DNA of 64,000 nt from JAKAVN01 sp963734845 (GTDB lineage Bacteria; Desulfobacterota; Binatia; Binatales; Binataceae): the NCBI GenBank assembly GCA_963734845.1, contig CAVTIS010000005.1, positions 62,001 through 126,000 of the forward strand. The letters run 5' to 3'. The position numbers and the translations under genes were made by a program. Below are positions 8,469 to 16,903 of this stretch, piece after piece (position 1 is the first letter of the stretch; each line of letters begins with the position of its first letter). Below the pieces are notes generated by a model that had not been told where the DNA came from, searched no databases, and saw nothing but the letters and a program-made list of their open reading frames with translations.

Positions 8469-9530
8469 TCAGAAGTGTTCGGGTCGGGAACGCGAACTCG
8501 ATTCCTTCGTGCGCAAAACGGCTGACCATTCCGAGATTAACCTGTTGCTGGATAGGTAATCCGGATCCAGCACAAAATAGACGACCTCGAAATTGAGCGA
8601 GGAGTCTGCAAACTCTTTGAAGTGCGCTCGATCGAAGCGGGTCGTGTCCACGTCCTCAATCAGCCCGCGGACCATCGAAGGAATGGCCGCAAGCTTTGCC
8701 GCCGGCGTATCGTAGGTGACTCCGAAGCCGAACAGGATGCGGCGCTCGAACGGTCTCTTATAATTGTGGATGCGGCACTTCAACAGATCGCTATTCGAAA
8801 GGACGATTTCCTCTCCAGACAGACTGCGCACCCTGGTGCTCTTTACGCCAAGATGTTCGACCGTACCGGCCAGATCATCGATCACGATGAAATGGCCCAC
8901 CGCAAATGGCTTATCGATCAGGATCGAGAGGGACGCGAACAGATCGCCCAGGATATTCTGTAGCGCCAGCGCAACTGCGACGCCGCCAATACCCAGGCCG
9001 GCTACAAGGGCCGTAATGTTGAGCTGCAGGCTGCTCATCATCAGCAGTGCTACGAGTGACCAAAGAAAGACCCGGGTGATGAAATTCAGGGCCCCCGCCG
9101 CTGTGGCTAGTCCCGGATCTTCTTCCTGACGCCGATGCAGGGCATGCTCGATAGCGTAGCCGGTGATCAAATTCCCCCACAGCCCGATTTGGACTAGAAT
9201 CGCGAGCGCCACCGCCATACCCACTATTCGAACTTCGTTCCGGGTCAGACTCAGCGCCAGCGAACCCGCGTACAAAGCGAGAATAAACAGCACAAAACCC
9301 TGAGTGTGCCCGATCAGCGCAACGACCAGATCGTCCAGTTTACTGCTTGTACGCGCGGCGACTTTGCCGAGCGTGCGTCTCAAGACGCCGCGGATCGCCA
9401 TCAATGTCGCGAACGTGAGCACCGCGATGAGCACGAATGCGATCCATGCGCCCGCGGTCGTCCCGTAGATCTTGCGGTCGAAGAATTGGGGAAGAAACGA
9501 CGTCCAGGTCGAAAAACGCTTCAAGTCCAT
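8469..9530 (-). CDS. MscS-family mechanosensitive ion channel, C-terminus frameshifted
   Basis: Small-conductance mechanosensitive channel that vents solutes on hypo-osmotic shock. There are about three to four transmembrane helices: 'AWIAFVLIAVLTFATLMAI', 'GFVLFILALYAGSLAL', a helix near 'MAVALAILVQIGLWGNLIT' and 'VFLWSLVALLMMSS'. The pore helix and start of the beta domain follow: 'VAGLGIGGVAVALALQNILG' and 'DLFASLSILIDKPFAVGHFI'. The ATG at 9530 has GGAG eight bases upstream. The frame ends in a non-homologous tail after 'DPDYLSS'; the adjacent frame instead reads 'QQVNLGMVSRFAHEGIEFAF' and then PTRTL, the expected MscS C-terminus, so one base is missing near 8545-8555. The pore is intact but the cytoplasmic vestibule end is altered. 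Confidence 0.85.
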   Translation of the reverse strand: MDLKRFSTWTSFLPQFFDRKIYGTTAGAWIAFVLIAVLTFATLMAIRGVLRRTLGKVAARTSSKLDDLVVALIGHTQGFVLFILALYAGSLALSLTRNEVRIVGMAVALAILVQIGLWGNLITGYAIEHALHRRQEEDPGLATAAGALNFITRVFLWSLVALLMMSSLQLNITALVAGLGIGGVAVALALQNILGDLFASLSILIDKPFAVGHFIVIDDLAGTVEHLGVKSTRVRSLSGEEIVLSNSDLLKCRIHNYKRPFERRILFGFGVTYDTPAAKLAAIPSMVRGLIEDVDTTRFDRAHFKEFADSSLNFEVVYFVLDPDYLSSNRLISEWSAVLRTKESSSRSRPEHF

Positions 9531-9830
9531 CAGATCACTCCGTGGATGCAAACGAAAGAAGGCTCCGAAACCGATCGGAAAGGCGGACAACCGGCGGGAA
9601 ATGAGAATGAAGAACTTTTCTGAGTCTAGAACGCGCGCGGCGCCGGCGACAACCGCTCGGAATACCCGCTCGCGGAGGGTCCGAACGCAGTGATCACGAT
9701 TATCATCGAGACTGTAGTAGTCCGCACCAAAGGAGCGATAACAATGAGCGTCCCCATCGCGCTCCAAGCTGCGTCGCGATCGCGGACACCTGATTCCCAG
9801 GAGCAGCCGAAGCTCGCCCCGGATGGCGCT

Positions 9831-11252
9831 TCAGCTAAGGTGCGGTCCTGATCCTTGTGCTGCCTCGAGCACCGCCGTACGCCATTCGAGCTTGACCGGT
9901 AGAATCGGAGGCATTGGAGCATCCTCGGGCTCGGGCGTCGGCGCCGCCAGCGAATAATTCCTCTCGGCCGGCGAGGCTTTGCGCATGAATAGATTGTAGA
10001 TCAGCCATTGCGCGCGATGGCGCTTGCCGCGAAGCGGAAAGCGGCCCGCGATGGAGGATGCCGAATAGAAACTCCCATAAGCGTCGCCACGACCGACGCG
10101 GAGCTCGTCGGCCGACATCTGCGCCGGCCGGTAAACGACGTGTCCTTGATCGTACATCGACCAGTCGAAGGAAACGATGCGGTTCGCCTTCTTCATCTCA
10201 TACCAGGTGAGCGTGCCCGGATAGGGCGTCAGCGCTGAATAGGCACAGGCGTCGAATTTGGCGTTGATGTTGAAATTGACGGTTTCGTCGAAGACCGAGG
10301 AGTCGTCGCCGTCGAAGCCAAACATGAACAGCCCGAACACCATAATCCCGTAAGAGTGCACCTTCTCCAGCAGGGCGGCGAAGGTCTCCGGCCGATTGAC
10401 ATGCTTGTGTACGCTTTTGAGCGTCGCGCGCGAGATCGACTCAAAGCCAATGCTCAGCATAGTGCAGCCGCTTTCGGCCGCCAGCTCGAGCATGCGGTCG
10501 TCCTGCGCAAGTTTTGAGGTAACTCCAGCCTGCCATTGGATGCCGCGTCCCTTCAACGCGCGCATCACCTCCTTGGGCCGCTCCGGCGTACCGAAAAAGT
10601 CCGCGTCGTTGATCGAGATGGTGCGCGCGCCACAGTTCTCCATCTCGTGAATCACCTCGTCGACCGGCCGATAGCGGAACTTGAGCCCGTTCATCAGCGG
10701 TTCGGCGCAAAAGGTGCATCCCTGATGGCAGCCGCGCGAAGTCTGGACGAAAGTGCGATTCACGTAGCGGTTCTTCTTCAACAGATCGTAGCGCGGCATC
10801 GGCATCCCGATCATCGGATGCAAACTTTCCGCCTTATAGGTTCCGCGCATCGATCCGTGCTTGAGATCGTCGAGCAGTTTGCCGATAACCAGCTCGACCT
10901 CGCCAACAACGACCGCATCGCAATGCTTCAATGCTTCCCGCGGCATGAAGCTCGGATGCACACCGCCCATCACGACCGGCACCCCTCTGGTGCGGAATTG
11001 GTCGGCGATCTCGTAGCCGCGATTGACGTAACTCGTCATCGCCGAAATCCCCACCAGGTCGGCCTTCAAATCGAAATCGATCGTCTCGATGTTTTCGTCC
11101 GTCAGCACCACCTCGTACTGGTCGCGTGGAATCGAGGCGGCAACTGCGAGCAAGCCTGCGAGCGGCGAGTACAATGCTCGATTCAGGTACAACGGGCGGG
11201 TCGTAAGCGAATCGGTTTTTGGATTGATGAGGTGAATGACGCGGGTGCGCAT
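9831..11252 (-). CDS. B12-binding-domain radical SAM protein
   Basis: Iron-sulfur enzyme with an N-terminal cobalamin-binding-like domain (about residues 25-140; 'SPLAGLLAVAASIP', 'ADLVGISAMTS', 'VVMGGVHPSFMP', 'VVVGEVE') followed by a radical SAM barrel. Cys175, Cys179 and Cys182 in 'SRGCHQGCTFCAE' ligate the 4Fe-4S cluster, and 'FESISRATLKSVHK' and 'GLFMFGFDGDD' are barrel landmarks. This class B layout is shared by methyltransferases and hopanoid-modifying enzymes such as HpnP/HpnR; the exact reaction cannot be assigned here, and no hopanoid gene is adjacent. The usual B12-binding DxHxxG is not evident, so cobalamin use is uncertain. The ATG is at 11252. Confidence 0.82.
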   Translation of the reverse strand: MRTRVIHLINPKTDSLTTRPLYLNRALYSPLAGLLAVAASIPRDQYEVVLTDENIETIDFDLKADLVGISAMTSYVNRGYEIADQFRTRGVPVVMGGVHPSFMPREALKHCDAVVVGEVELVIGKLLDDLKHGSMRGTYKAESLHPMIGMPMPRYDLLKKNRYVNRTFVQTSRGCHQGCTFCAEPLMNGLKFRYRPVDEVIHEMENCGARTISINDADFFGTPERPKEVMRALKGRGIQWQAGVTSKLAQDDRMLELAAESGCTMLSIGFESISRATLKSVHKHVNRPETFAALLEKVHSYGIMVFGLFMFGFDGDDSSVFDETVNFNINAKFDACAYSALTPYPGTLTWYEMKKANRIVSFDWSMYDQGHVVYRPAQMSADELRVGRGDAYGSFYSASSIAGRFPLRGKRHRAQWLIYNLFMRKASPAERNYSLAAPTPEPEDAPMPPILPVKLEWRTAVLEAAQGSGPHLS

Positions 11253-11501
11253 CGAATTCTCCTATTCCCCCCGGTTACATGCAATCCAACGATATCGTCA
11301 GGCAATATCGTCAGGAAGATTTCTCCTGAGATGAGGTGTCAGCCGAGAATCCGCGGCTCTCCCCTTAAGGCTGACAGCAGGCGAGAATTTTTGCGAGTGG
11401 TAAAAGCTCGAAGCCGGGAGAGCCTCTCGGACAGTTTCATCCATGGCATCCTTGAGCGGGCGTGAATATGAACATATCTATTGAAGCGGGAGAGGAGATT
11501 T
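11253..11501. other. Divergent intergenic region
   Basis: The spacer between the divergent radical SAM gene and the SDR gene must contain both promoters. A repeated 'ATCGTCAGG' appears at 11294-11302 and 11306-11314 region (ATATCGTCAGGCAATATCGTCAGG), a 14-base direct repeat that might be a regulator site. No further motif is evident. Confidence 0.35.
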
Positions 11502-12281
11502 ATGACAGGCAAACTGGAAGGCAAAGTCGCAATCGTCACTGCGGGAGGCTCGGGCATCGGTGCGGCAACCGCGCGCCGCTTCGCGCGCGAGAAAGCGTCG
11601 GTGGTGGTCGCGGATTTGAGCGGAACGCGCGCCTCGGCCGTCGCTGGCGTGATCGCGCAGGAGGGCGGTAATGCGCAATGGCTCAAGATGGACGCGTCCG
11701 ATCCGGAAGGCGTGCAGGCGGCTATCCGGCTGGCCATGGACAACTGGGGCCGGCTCGACGTGATGTTCAACAATGCGGGGATGGGAACGGTCGAGACGCT
11801 CGAAGCGATGGCGCTGGAGACCTGGAACCGGACGCTCGCGGTTACGCTCACCAGCGCGTTCCTGGGCATCAAGTATAGCTTGCCGATCATGCGCGAACAG
11901 GGCGGCGGATCAATCGTCAATACTGCCTCAATCTCGGGCACGGCCGGCGACTATGGGATGTCGGCTTACAACGCGGCCAAGGCCGGCGTCATCAACCTCG
12001 GGCGAGGGGCGGCGCTGGAAAATGCGAAATACGGAATCCGCATCAATTGCGTATGTCCGGGCGCGATCAATACCCGCGTATCGCAAGTGTTGGGCGGCAA
12101 CGACGTCGAGGGGTTCAAGCGCAGGCTCGCGCAAAATCCCGTCGGCCGGATTGGCGAGCCCGAGGAGATCGCCAACGCCGTATGTTTCCTGGCCTCCGAC
12201 GAAGCGTCGTTCATTACGGGAGCGACGATCGTGGTCGACGGGGGCCTGACCGCACACACCGGGCTGCCGCCCTTCATTTAG
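11502..12281 (+). CDS. SDR-family NAD(P)-dependent oxidoreductase
   Basis: Classical short-chain dehydrogenase of 259 residues: the cofactor motif 'TAGGSGIGAATAR' lies near residue 13, the 'NNAGMG' motif near 88, the catalytic Ser is in 'VNTASISG', and Tyr-x-x-x-Lys appears in 'SAYNAAKAG'. The C-terminal 'FITGATIVVDGGLTAH' is typical of the 3-oxoacyl reductase-like subgroup. The ATG at 11502 is preceded by GGAGAGGAG seven bases upstream, which decides against the longer TTG-initiated frame at 11481. It stands alone, divergent from the radical SAM gene, so the substrate is unknown. Confidence 0.9.
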   Translation: MTGKLEGKVAIVTAGGSGIGAATARRFAREKASVVVADLSGTRASAVAGVIAQEGGNAQWLKMDASDPEGVQAAIRLAMDNWGRLDVMFNNAGMGTVETLEAMALETWNRTLAVTLTSAFLGIKYSLPIMREQGGGSIVNTASISGTAGDYGMSAYNAAKAGVINLGRGAALENAKYGIRINCVCPGAINTRVSQVLGGNDVEGFKRRLAQNPVGRIGEPEEIANAVCFLASDEASFITGATIVVDGGLTAHTGLPPFI

Positions 12282-12568
12282 CTCCCCAAAGCTTGGTTGA
12301 TTCAGAAATAAGGGCGAGTCCGCAGGTCGTTTGTGCCGGTCGGTTCAAGATAATTGAAAAACTTACTATTCTACCGTTCAGCATAAGGGTTGGTCCGAGG
12401 GAAATCATTAACGACTTTGGCTATTAAACGCAGCGACGTGGCCGAGGACCGGTATCTTGCTAATGGTACGCTCCTTGCTGATTAGGCAAGCGACTCGAAA
12501 ATTAGCTAAGGGCGCCCGCGGGCCAGAGTTCTGGCAGAGTCTGAGTCTGCACAACGGACGACATCCAA
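12282..12568. other. Intergenic region before the lipoprotein gene
   Basis: This relatively AT-rich spacer lies between two plus-strand genes. I see no terminator hairpin with T-tract and no ORF with homology; the promoter of the lipoprotein gene presumably lies here. Confidence 0.3.
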
Positions 12569-13213
12569 TTGAAATCGCCTCGTCAGCTCCCCGGCCACGC
12601 CTGTTTCGGTCTTCATCCCGGGTCGCTGGTTCCTAAGATAGCCCTGTTCTGCGGCCTGGCATTTTTGGTGACGACCACAGGCGGATGCTTTATGGCCGCG
12701 TTCGCACTGGCGCCGGTGGCTGTGCAATTGGTCAAAGCGGCCGGCAGGGGTATCTCGTCGGCTTCAAAATCCACGAAAACCGTCGCAGCCGACGACAGTG
12801 AGGTCTGCGACTTGGGCGGCCGCCAATTTCCTCCGCTGATTGAGCTTCGAACCGACAAGATGGGGACGACCCTGTATCGTCCGTTCACCCCCAGCGTCGT
12901 GCAATCCGACCCGGAAATGGCTGCGATTGTAGGCCGCTCAGGGAATAGCGGATGGAAGTTGGCGGGCAAGTTCACCACGATGAATTTCCAGCCGCCGCTT
13001 CGATACGTTTTGCTTCCCAGCTCCGTCACCTACCTTGCTTATGCGCCTGCCGAGCCTCGCGATCCGGCGGAACACCTTCAACTCGAAGCTCTCAACCAAG
13101 ATTTTGGGCAGAACACGGGAACTTTCGATTGGAACGACCGCTCCTACCGCTATGCGACCGCCCATCAACTGCCGTGCGCTCCTCCTCCTGCAGCTACCGC
13201 CCGTCGAGAATGA
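12569..13213 (+). CDS. Putative lipoprotein of unknown function
   Basis: The N-terminal part contains a hydrophobic segment and lipobox, 'IALFCGLAFLVTTTGGCFMA', so the protein is probably lipidated at the Cys of TGGC (about residue 40) and placed in the envelope. The TTG start at 12569 leaves a long n-region; the real start may be nearer the signal peptide. The mature part (about 170 residues) has no domain I recognise and ends in a Pro/Ala/Arg-rich tail. It precedes the secreted glycoside hydrolase but is separated by palindromic elements, so co-transcription is doubtful. Confidence 0.6.
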   Translation: MKSPRQLPGHACFGLHPGSLVPKIALFCGLAFLVTTTGGCFMAAFALAPVAVQLVKAAGRGISSASKSTKTVAADDSEVCDLGGRQFPPLIELRTDKMGTTLYRPFTPSVVQSDPEMAAIVGRSGNSGWKLAGKFTTMNFQPPLRYVLLPSSVTYLAYAPAEPRDPAEHLQLEALNQDFGQNTGTFDWNDRSYRYATAHQLPCAPPPAATARRE

Positions 13214-13266
13214 ACCCTTACGCGGGCTGACCTATTTTCAAAGGACTGGGCTTCCCTCATAGCGCG

Positions 13267-13284
13267 ATTCCTAATATAAGGAAT
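13267..13284. promoter_or_regulatory. Inverted repeat upstream of the glycoside hydrolase gene (first)
   Basis: ATTCCT and AGGAAT are perfect complementary arms around AATATA. The AT-rich centre (TAATATAAGG) could overlap a promoter -10 element. It lies 52 bases before the hydrolase start; together with the second palindrome next to it, a regulator operator is likely. Confidence 0.45.
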
Positions 13285-13294
13285 GTCGCTATTG

Positions 13295-13319
13295 CATGCA
13301 TTTAGATGCTTAATGCATG
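13295..13319. promoter_or_regulatory. Inverted repeat upstream of the glycoside hydrolase gene (second)
   Basis: CATGCATT and AATGCATG form perfect 8-bp arms separated by nine bases. The element ends just before the GAGGG ribosome binding site of the hydrolase, a position where a bound repressor or an mRNA hairpin would control expression. Confidence 0.5.
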
Positions 13320-13335
13320 TTTGAGGGAAAATCGC

Positions 13336-15774
13336 ATGACCCAGCACTATGAAACATATATACGAGCGCCATTTAAAGCTTCAGGACTTCATGCAACCAT
13401 ATCACGGCCAATCAACGGTTTCCTGCCGTTCCTCCTGACTCTGACCACGATCATAGCCGGCCTCCTGCTACCGGGGATCGCGCGGGCGCAATCGGACCAA
13501 TCGATTTATGCCGACGCGCTGGCCAACGGATGGCAGAACTGGAGCTGGGCGACCGTTAACCTGAGCAACACCCAGCCGGTACAGGCGGGCAGTGATTCGA
13601 TCAGTGTCAACGCCACCGCTTACCAGGCGCTATACCTGCATCAGACCGCGTTCGATAGCAGCCTCTACAGCAACCTGGTCTTCTGGATTAACGGCGGCCC
13701 AACCGGTGGTCAGTTGTTGCAGGTGCAGGCGACGCTGAGCGGCACCGCGCAGGCTGTGGTGACCCTGCCCGCGCTGGCCGCGAACACCTGGCAGCAGGTC
13801 AGCATCCCGCTTTCCTCGCTCGGCGTGCAGAGCAAACCCGACTTCGACGGTTTCTGGATCCAGGACCGCAGCGGCACCACCCAGCCGGCGTTCTACGTGG
13901 ACACGATCTCGCTAAAGGCGGTCGCCGTGCCATCGGTTGTCAACATCACTGTCGATACAACGCAGACCGGGCGCATGGTGGACGCGCGGATGTTCGGAGT
14001 CAACGCGGCGGTGTGGGATGGAGTCTTCGATACCGCGACCACCATCGGTTTGTTGGACGAGATGGGCAACCAGGCGTTGCGCTTCCCTGGCGGATCGCTG
14101 TCTGACGATTATCACTGGGCGACCAACACGACCGACAGCAATACCTGGCAATGGTCAACCTCGTTCGCCCAGTTTGCGCAGGTGGCGACCGTGACCGGCG
14201 CGCAGGTCTTCACCACAGTCAATTACGGATCGGGCACACCGGCCGAGGCCGCGGCCTGGGTGCAATCGGCAAACGTCACCAATCATTTCGGATTCAAGTA
14301 CTGGGAGATCGGCAACGAGAACTATGGCTCCTGGGAAACGGACAACAACGTTCGTCCGCACGATCCCTACACCTACGCCCAGCGCTTCAAGGATTACTAC
14401 ACGCAGATGAAGGCGGTCGATCCGACGATCAAAATAGGCGCCGTCGCGATTACCGGCGAGGACACCTACGCGAACTACACCGATCATCCTGCGCTCAATC
14501 CTCGCACCGGCCAGCAGCACAATGGCTGGACGCCCGTGATGCTCGCGACCTTGCGCAGCCTCGGCGTCACTCCGGATTTCCTGATTTATCATCGCTACCC
14601 GGAGGCGCCGGGCGCGGAATCCGATCAGGGCCTGCTGACCTCTTCGGGAACATGGAGCACCGATGCGGTCGACCTGCGGCAGCAGTTGACCGATTATCTG
14701 GGTGGCGCCGCCGCAGGCGTGGAACTGGATTGCACGGAAAACAATTCCGTCTATTCTAATCCCGGCAAGCAGACGACGAGCCTGGTCAACGGGCTGTTCG
14801 TGGCGGACAGCGAGTGCGCCGCGATGAGCACCGAGTTCAATGCGGTCATGCGATGGGATTTGCGCAACGGCCAGGAAACCGGCAACAACAATTCCTCCGC
14901 CCTCTATGGTTGGCGCCTGTATGGCGACTACGGCGAAGTCGATAGCGCCGATCCTGCCGGGCCCGCCGATCGCTACCCGACGTTCTATGTCGCGAAGCTG
15001 CTGCAAAACTTCGCGCGCGGCGGGGATCACATGCTCCCGGCCTCCAGCGACTATCAGCTCTTGTCCGTTTGCGCCTCCAAGGGGAGCGACGGCAAGCTCG
15101 CGCTACTGGTGATTAACAAGAATGCGAGTTCTGCGCTCAACGCGAACATTACGATCAGCGGCGCGGTTCCGTCGAGCACGGGCAATCTCTACTCGTATGG
15201 AATTTCGCAGGACAATGCCGCCAGGACCGGGAATGGATCGGCTGACGTAAGCGTCAGTCCGGTGAGCGGGTTGGCGGCGAATTTCTCGCGCAGCTTCCCG
15301 CCCTATTCGGCTTCGGTAATCTCTTTCGACGCGGCCGCGTCGCCTTCGCCAACTCCGACAGCGACCAGCACGCCAACGCCTGCACCCACGCCGACCTCAA
15401 CGCCGACTCCGGCGCCCACCAGCACGCCCACGCCCAAGCCCACGCCGACACCAACTCCGACTCCGACGGCGATCGGCTCGGTCAAGCCGTCGAGCCTGAA
15501 TTTCGGCAGACATGCGGTCGGCACCACCAGCTCGGCCAAGACAGTAACGCTCAGCAACACGGGGAAAGCGACGCTCAGTATCACGGGAATCACGGTCACT
15601 GCGGCCTTCACCCAGAACAACGCGTGCGGCGGCTCCGTTCTGGCGGGGAAGAGTTGCGCGATTTCGGTCCGCTTCAAGCCCACGGTCAAAGGCTCTGTTA
15701 CTGGCTCTCTGACAATCAACAGCAACGCGTCCAATGGACCCCAGGTCGTCAGTCTGAGTGGAACCGGCACCTGA
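13336..15774 (+). CDS. Secreted alpha-L-arabinofuranosidase-like glycoside hydrolase with Pro/Thr linker and ASPM-SPD2-Hydin-type domain
   Basis: Extracellular carbohydrate-active enzyme of 812 residues. A signal peptide (about residues 27-53, ending 'GIARAQS') is followed by a carbohydrate-binding-like beta domain (about 57-190). The clan GH-A catalytic barrel then shows 'NQALRFPGGSLSDDY', the acid/base motif 'KYWEIGNEN' (Glu328) and a candidate nucleophile Glu468 in 'ELDCTENNS', as in GH51-like arabinofuranosidases. A C-terminal beta segment precedes a Pro/Thr-rich linker (about 669-711) and a final domain of about 95 residues, 'GSVKPSSLNFGRHAVGTTSS...FKPTVKGSVTGSLTI', of the ASPM-SPD2-Hydin (choice-of-anchor D) type. 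GAGGG before the ATG at 13336 supports this start over 13306. A strong terminator follows. The exact GH family and substrate are inferred from motifs only. Confidence 0.85.
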   Translation: MTQHYETYIRAPFKASGLHATISRPINGFLPFLLTLTTIIAGLLLPGIARAQSDQSIYADALANGWQNWSWATVNLSNTQPVQAGSDSISVNATAYQALYLHQTAFDSSLYSNLVFWINGGPTGGQLLQVQATLSGTAQAVVTLPALAANTWQQVSIPLSSLGVQSKPDFDGFWIQDRSGTTQPAFYVDTISLKAVAVPSVVNITVDTTQTGRMVDARMFGVNAAVWDGVFDTATTIGLLDEMGNQALRFPGGSLSDDYHWATNTTDSNTWQWSTSFAQFAQVATVTGAQVFTTVNYGSGTPAEAAAWVQSANVTNHFGFKYWEIGNENYGSWETDNNVRPHDPYTYAQRFKDYYTQMKAVDPTIKIGAVAITGEDTYANYTDHPALNPRTGQQHNGWTPVMLATLRSLGVTPDFLIYHRYPEAPGAESDQGLLTSSGTWSTDAVDLRQQLTDYLGGAAAGVELDCTENNSVYSNPGKQTTSLVNGLFVADSECAAMSTEFNAVMRWDLRNGQETGNNNSSALYGWRLYGDYGEVDSADPAGPADRYPTFYVAKLLQNFARGGDHMLPASSDYQLLSVCASKGSDGKLALLVINKNASSALNANITISGAVPSSTGNLYSYGISQDNAARTGNGSADVSVSPVSGLAANFSRSFPPYSASVISFDAAASPSPTPTATSTPTPAPTPTSTPTPAPTSTPTPKPTPTPTPTPTAIGSVKPSSLNFGRHAVGTTSSAKTVTLSNTGKATLSITGITVTAAFTQNNACGGSVLAGKSCAISVRFKPTVKGSVTGSLTINSNASNGPQVVSLSGTGT
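15340..15468 (+). repeat. Degenerate Pro-Thr-coding repeat (linker)
   Basis: Irregular tandem repeats of CCNACN and GCNCCNAC units encode a Pro/Thr/Ala/Ser linker of about 43 residues between the catalytic part and the C-terminal domain. This is a typical extracellular flexible linker, prone to length changes by slippage. Confidence 0.8.
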
Positions 15775-15801
15775 CCCTCTTTTAGCTCTCAAGAAAAATA
15801 G

Positions 15802-15828
15802 ACCGGCCGGCTGAATCAGCCGGCCGGT
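15802..15828 (+). terminator. Rho-independent-like terminator after the glycoside hydrolase
   Basis: The 27-base element has perfectly complementary arms (ACCGGCCGGCTGA and TCAGCCGGCCGGT), giving at least an 11-bp GC-rich stem with a short loop, 27 bases after the stop codon. The following T-content is low (GTGCTTC), so it may act bidirectionally or with Rho. Confidence 0.7.
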
Positions 15829-15969
15829 GTGCTTCATAGCGTAAGAAGTACGCCAGAATGTGAACTTCCGCGGCTGCGGGTCGCGCAAAATAAGTCGCTG
15901 GACTTTTCAACGCTTTCGGAGTTTTTAGTAGGAACGCCGGCGGCGCGGCGCAACACGGAGAATTCGCTT

Positions 15970-16401
15970 ATGCATAACTTCACACCGCTCGCCTCTCTGC
16001 TCGGTGGCATGCTGATCGGCCTGAGCGCGTCGGCGATGCTTTTGCTCGACGGCAAGATCGCCGGTATCAGCGGAATCCTGGCCGGCGTACTGAAGCCGGT
16101 CAAAGGCGACACGCTCTGGCGTCTCTGTTTCCTGGTGGGCCTGCTCGCGGGCGGCTTGCTGCTCAGAAAAATGTTGCCCATCGCATTCGACTTCGGCCTC
16201 GTTCGACCTTTCCCTCTGCTGGCCCTCGCGGGTTTGCTGGTCGGATTCGGGACCCGGCTGGGCAGCGGATGCACCAGCGGTCACGGCATCTGCGGGATGA
16301 GCCGGCTTTCGCCGCGCTCGCTGGTCGCGACGGCGATTTTCATGTTCACCGGAGCCCTCGTGGTGTACTTGCTAAACCACCTGGCGGGAGGTTCCCTATG
16401 A
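15970..16401 (+). CDS. YeeE/YedE-family sulfur transport protein, first half
   Basis: Integral membrane protein of the YeeE/YedE (TsuA-like) family, members of which move thiosulfate or other reduced sulfur into the cell. About four transmembrane segments are seen, and the hallmark 'GSGCTSGHGICG' (about residues 97-108) carries the conserved cysteines that relay the sulfur ion. The protein has 143 residues and corresponds to one half of full-length TsuA; the second half is the next gene, overlapping by ATGA. The ATG at 15970 has CGGAG upstream. Rhodanese or TusA partners are not adjacent. Confidence 0.88.
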   Translation: MHNFTPLASLLGGMLIGLSASAMLLLDGKIAGISGILAGVLKPVKGDTLWRLCFLVGLLAGGLLLRKMLPIAFDFGLVRPFPLLALAGLLVGFGTRLGSGCTSGHGICGMSRLSPRSLVATAIFMFTGALVVYLLNHLAGGSL

Positions 16402-16865
16402 AAGCGCTGCTGACCTCCTTCATCTCGGGAGTGGTATTTGCGCTGGGCCTGGGAATCTCCGGCATGACGCGTCCGATAAAGGTCATCGGCTTCCTGGATT
16501 TTTTCGGCGCCTGGGACGCAAGCCTCGCCTTCGTGATGATCGGCGCGATCGCCGTTTACTTCGTGGCCTACCACTGGAGCAGAAAAATGCCATCGCCATT
16601 GTTGGCGGCGGACTTCTCTCTACCGAGACGCGGCGACCTTGATGCGAATCTGACCCTGGGTGCGGCGATTTTCGGCGCAGGCTGGGGACTCGGCGGCTTT
16701 TGTCCCGGCCCCGCGCTGACCTCGCTGGCTTCCAGGGCGCCAGCCGTTCTGATCTTTGTCGCCGCGATGGTGGTTGGGATGTACGCGCACACCTGGCTCA
16801 CCGAATTACGCGCGACAACTTCGGACTGGGCGGCGTCGTCGTCGAAAAGCATCCTGGATGCGTAA
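16398..16865 (+). CDS. YeeE/YedE-family sulfur transport protein, second half (DUF6691-type)
   Basis: Partner of the preceding gene, overlapping it by four bases (ATGA), so the pair is translationally coupled. It shows 'FALGLGISGMTRPIKVIGFL' near the N-terminus and 'GAGWGLGGFCPGPALT', the second conserved cysteine motif of the family, near residues 93-108. It has about four transmembrane helices and a short cytoplasmic tail. Two half-size subunits probably assemble into one transporter equivalent to single-chain TsuA. Confidence 0.88.
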   Translation: MKALLTSFISGVVFALGLGISGMTRPIKVIGFLDFFGAWDASLAFVMIGAIAVYFVAYHWSRKMPSPLLAADFSLPRRGDLDANLTLGAAIFGAGWGLGGFCPGPALTSLASRAPAVLIFVAAMVVGMYAHTWLTELRATTSDWAASSSKSILDA

Positions 16866-16903
16866 AGCCGAGCCATCCGCGTGAAAGTTCAGGAGGCCGT
16901 GAG

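Noticed and set aside
14155..15030. Minus-strand ORF of 291 codons within the glycoside hydrolase gene
   Set aside because: Antisense to a protein with signal peptide and catalytic motifs; no start or RBS support.
15340..15468. Short tandem repeats resembling a CRISPR or minisatellite
   Set aside because: They are irregular CCN-ACN codons in frame, coding a Pro/Thr linker within the hydrolase.
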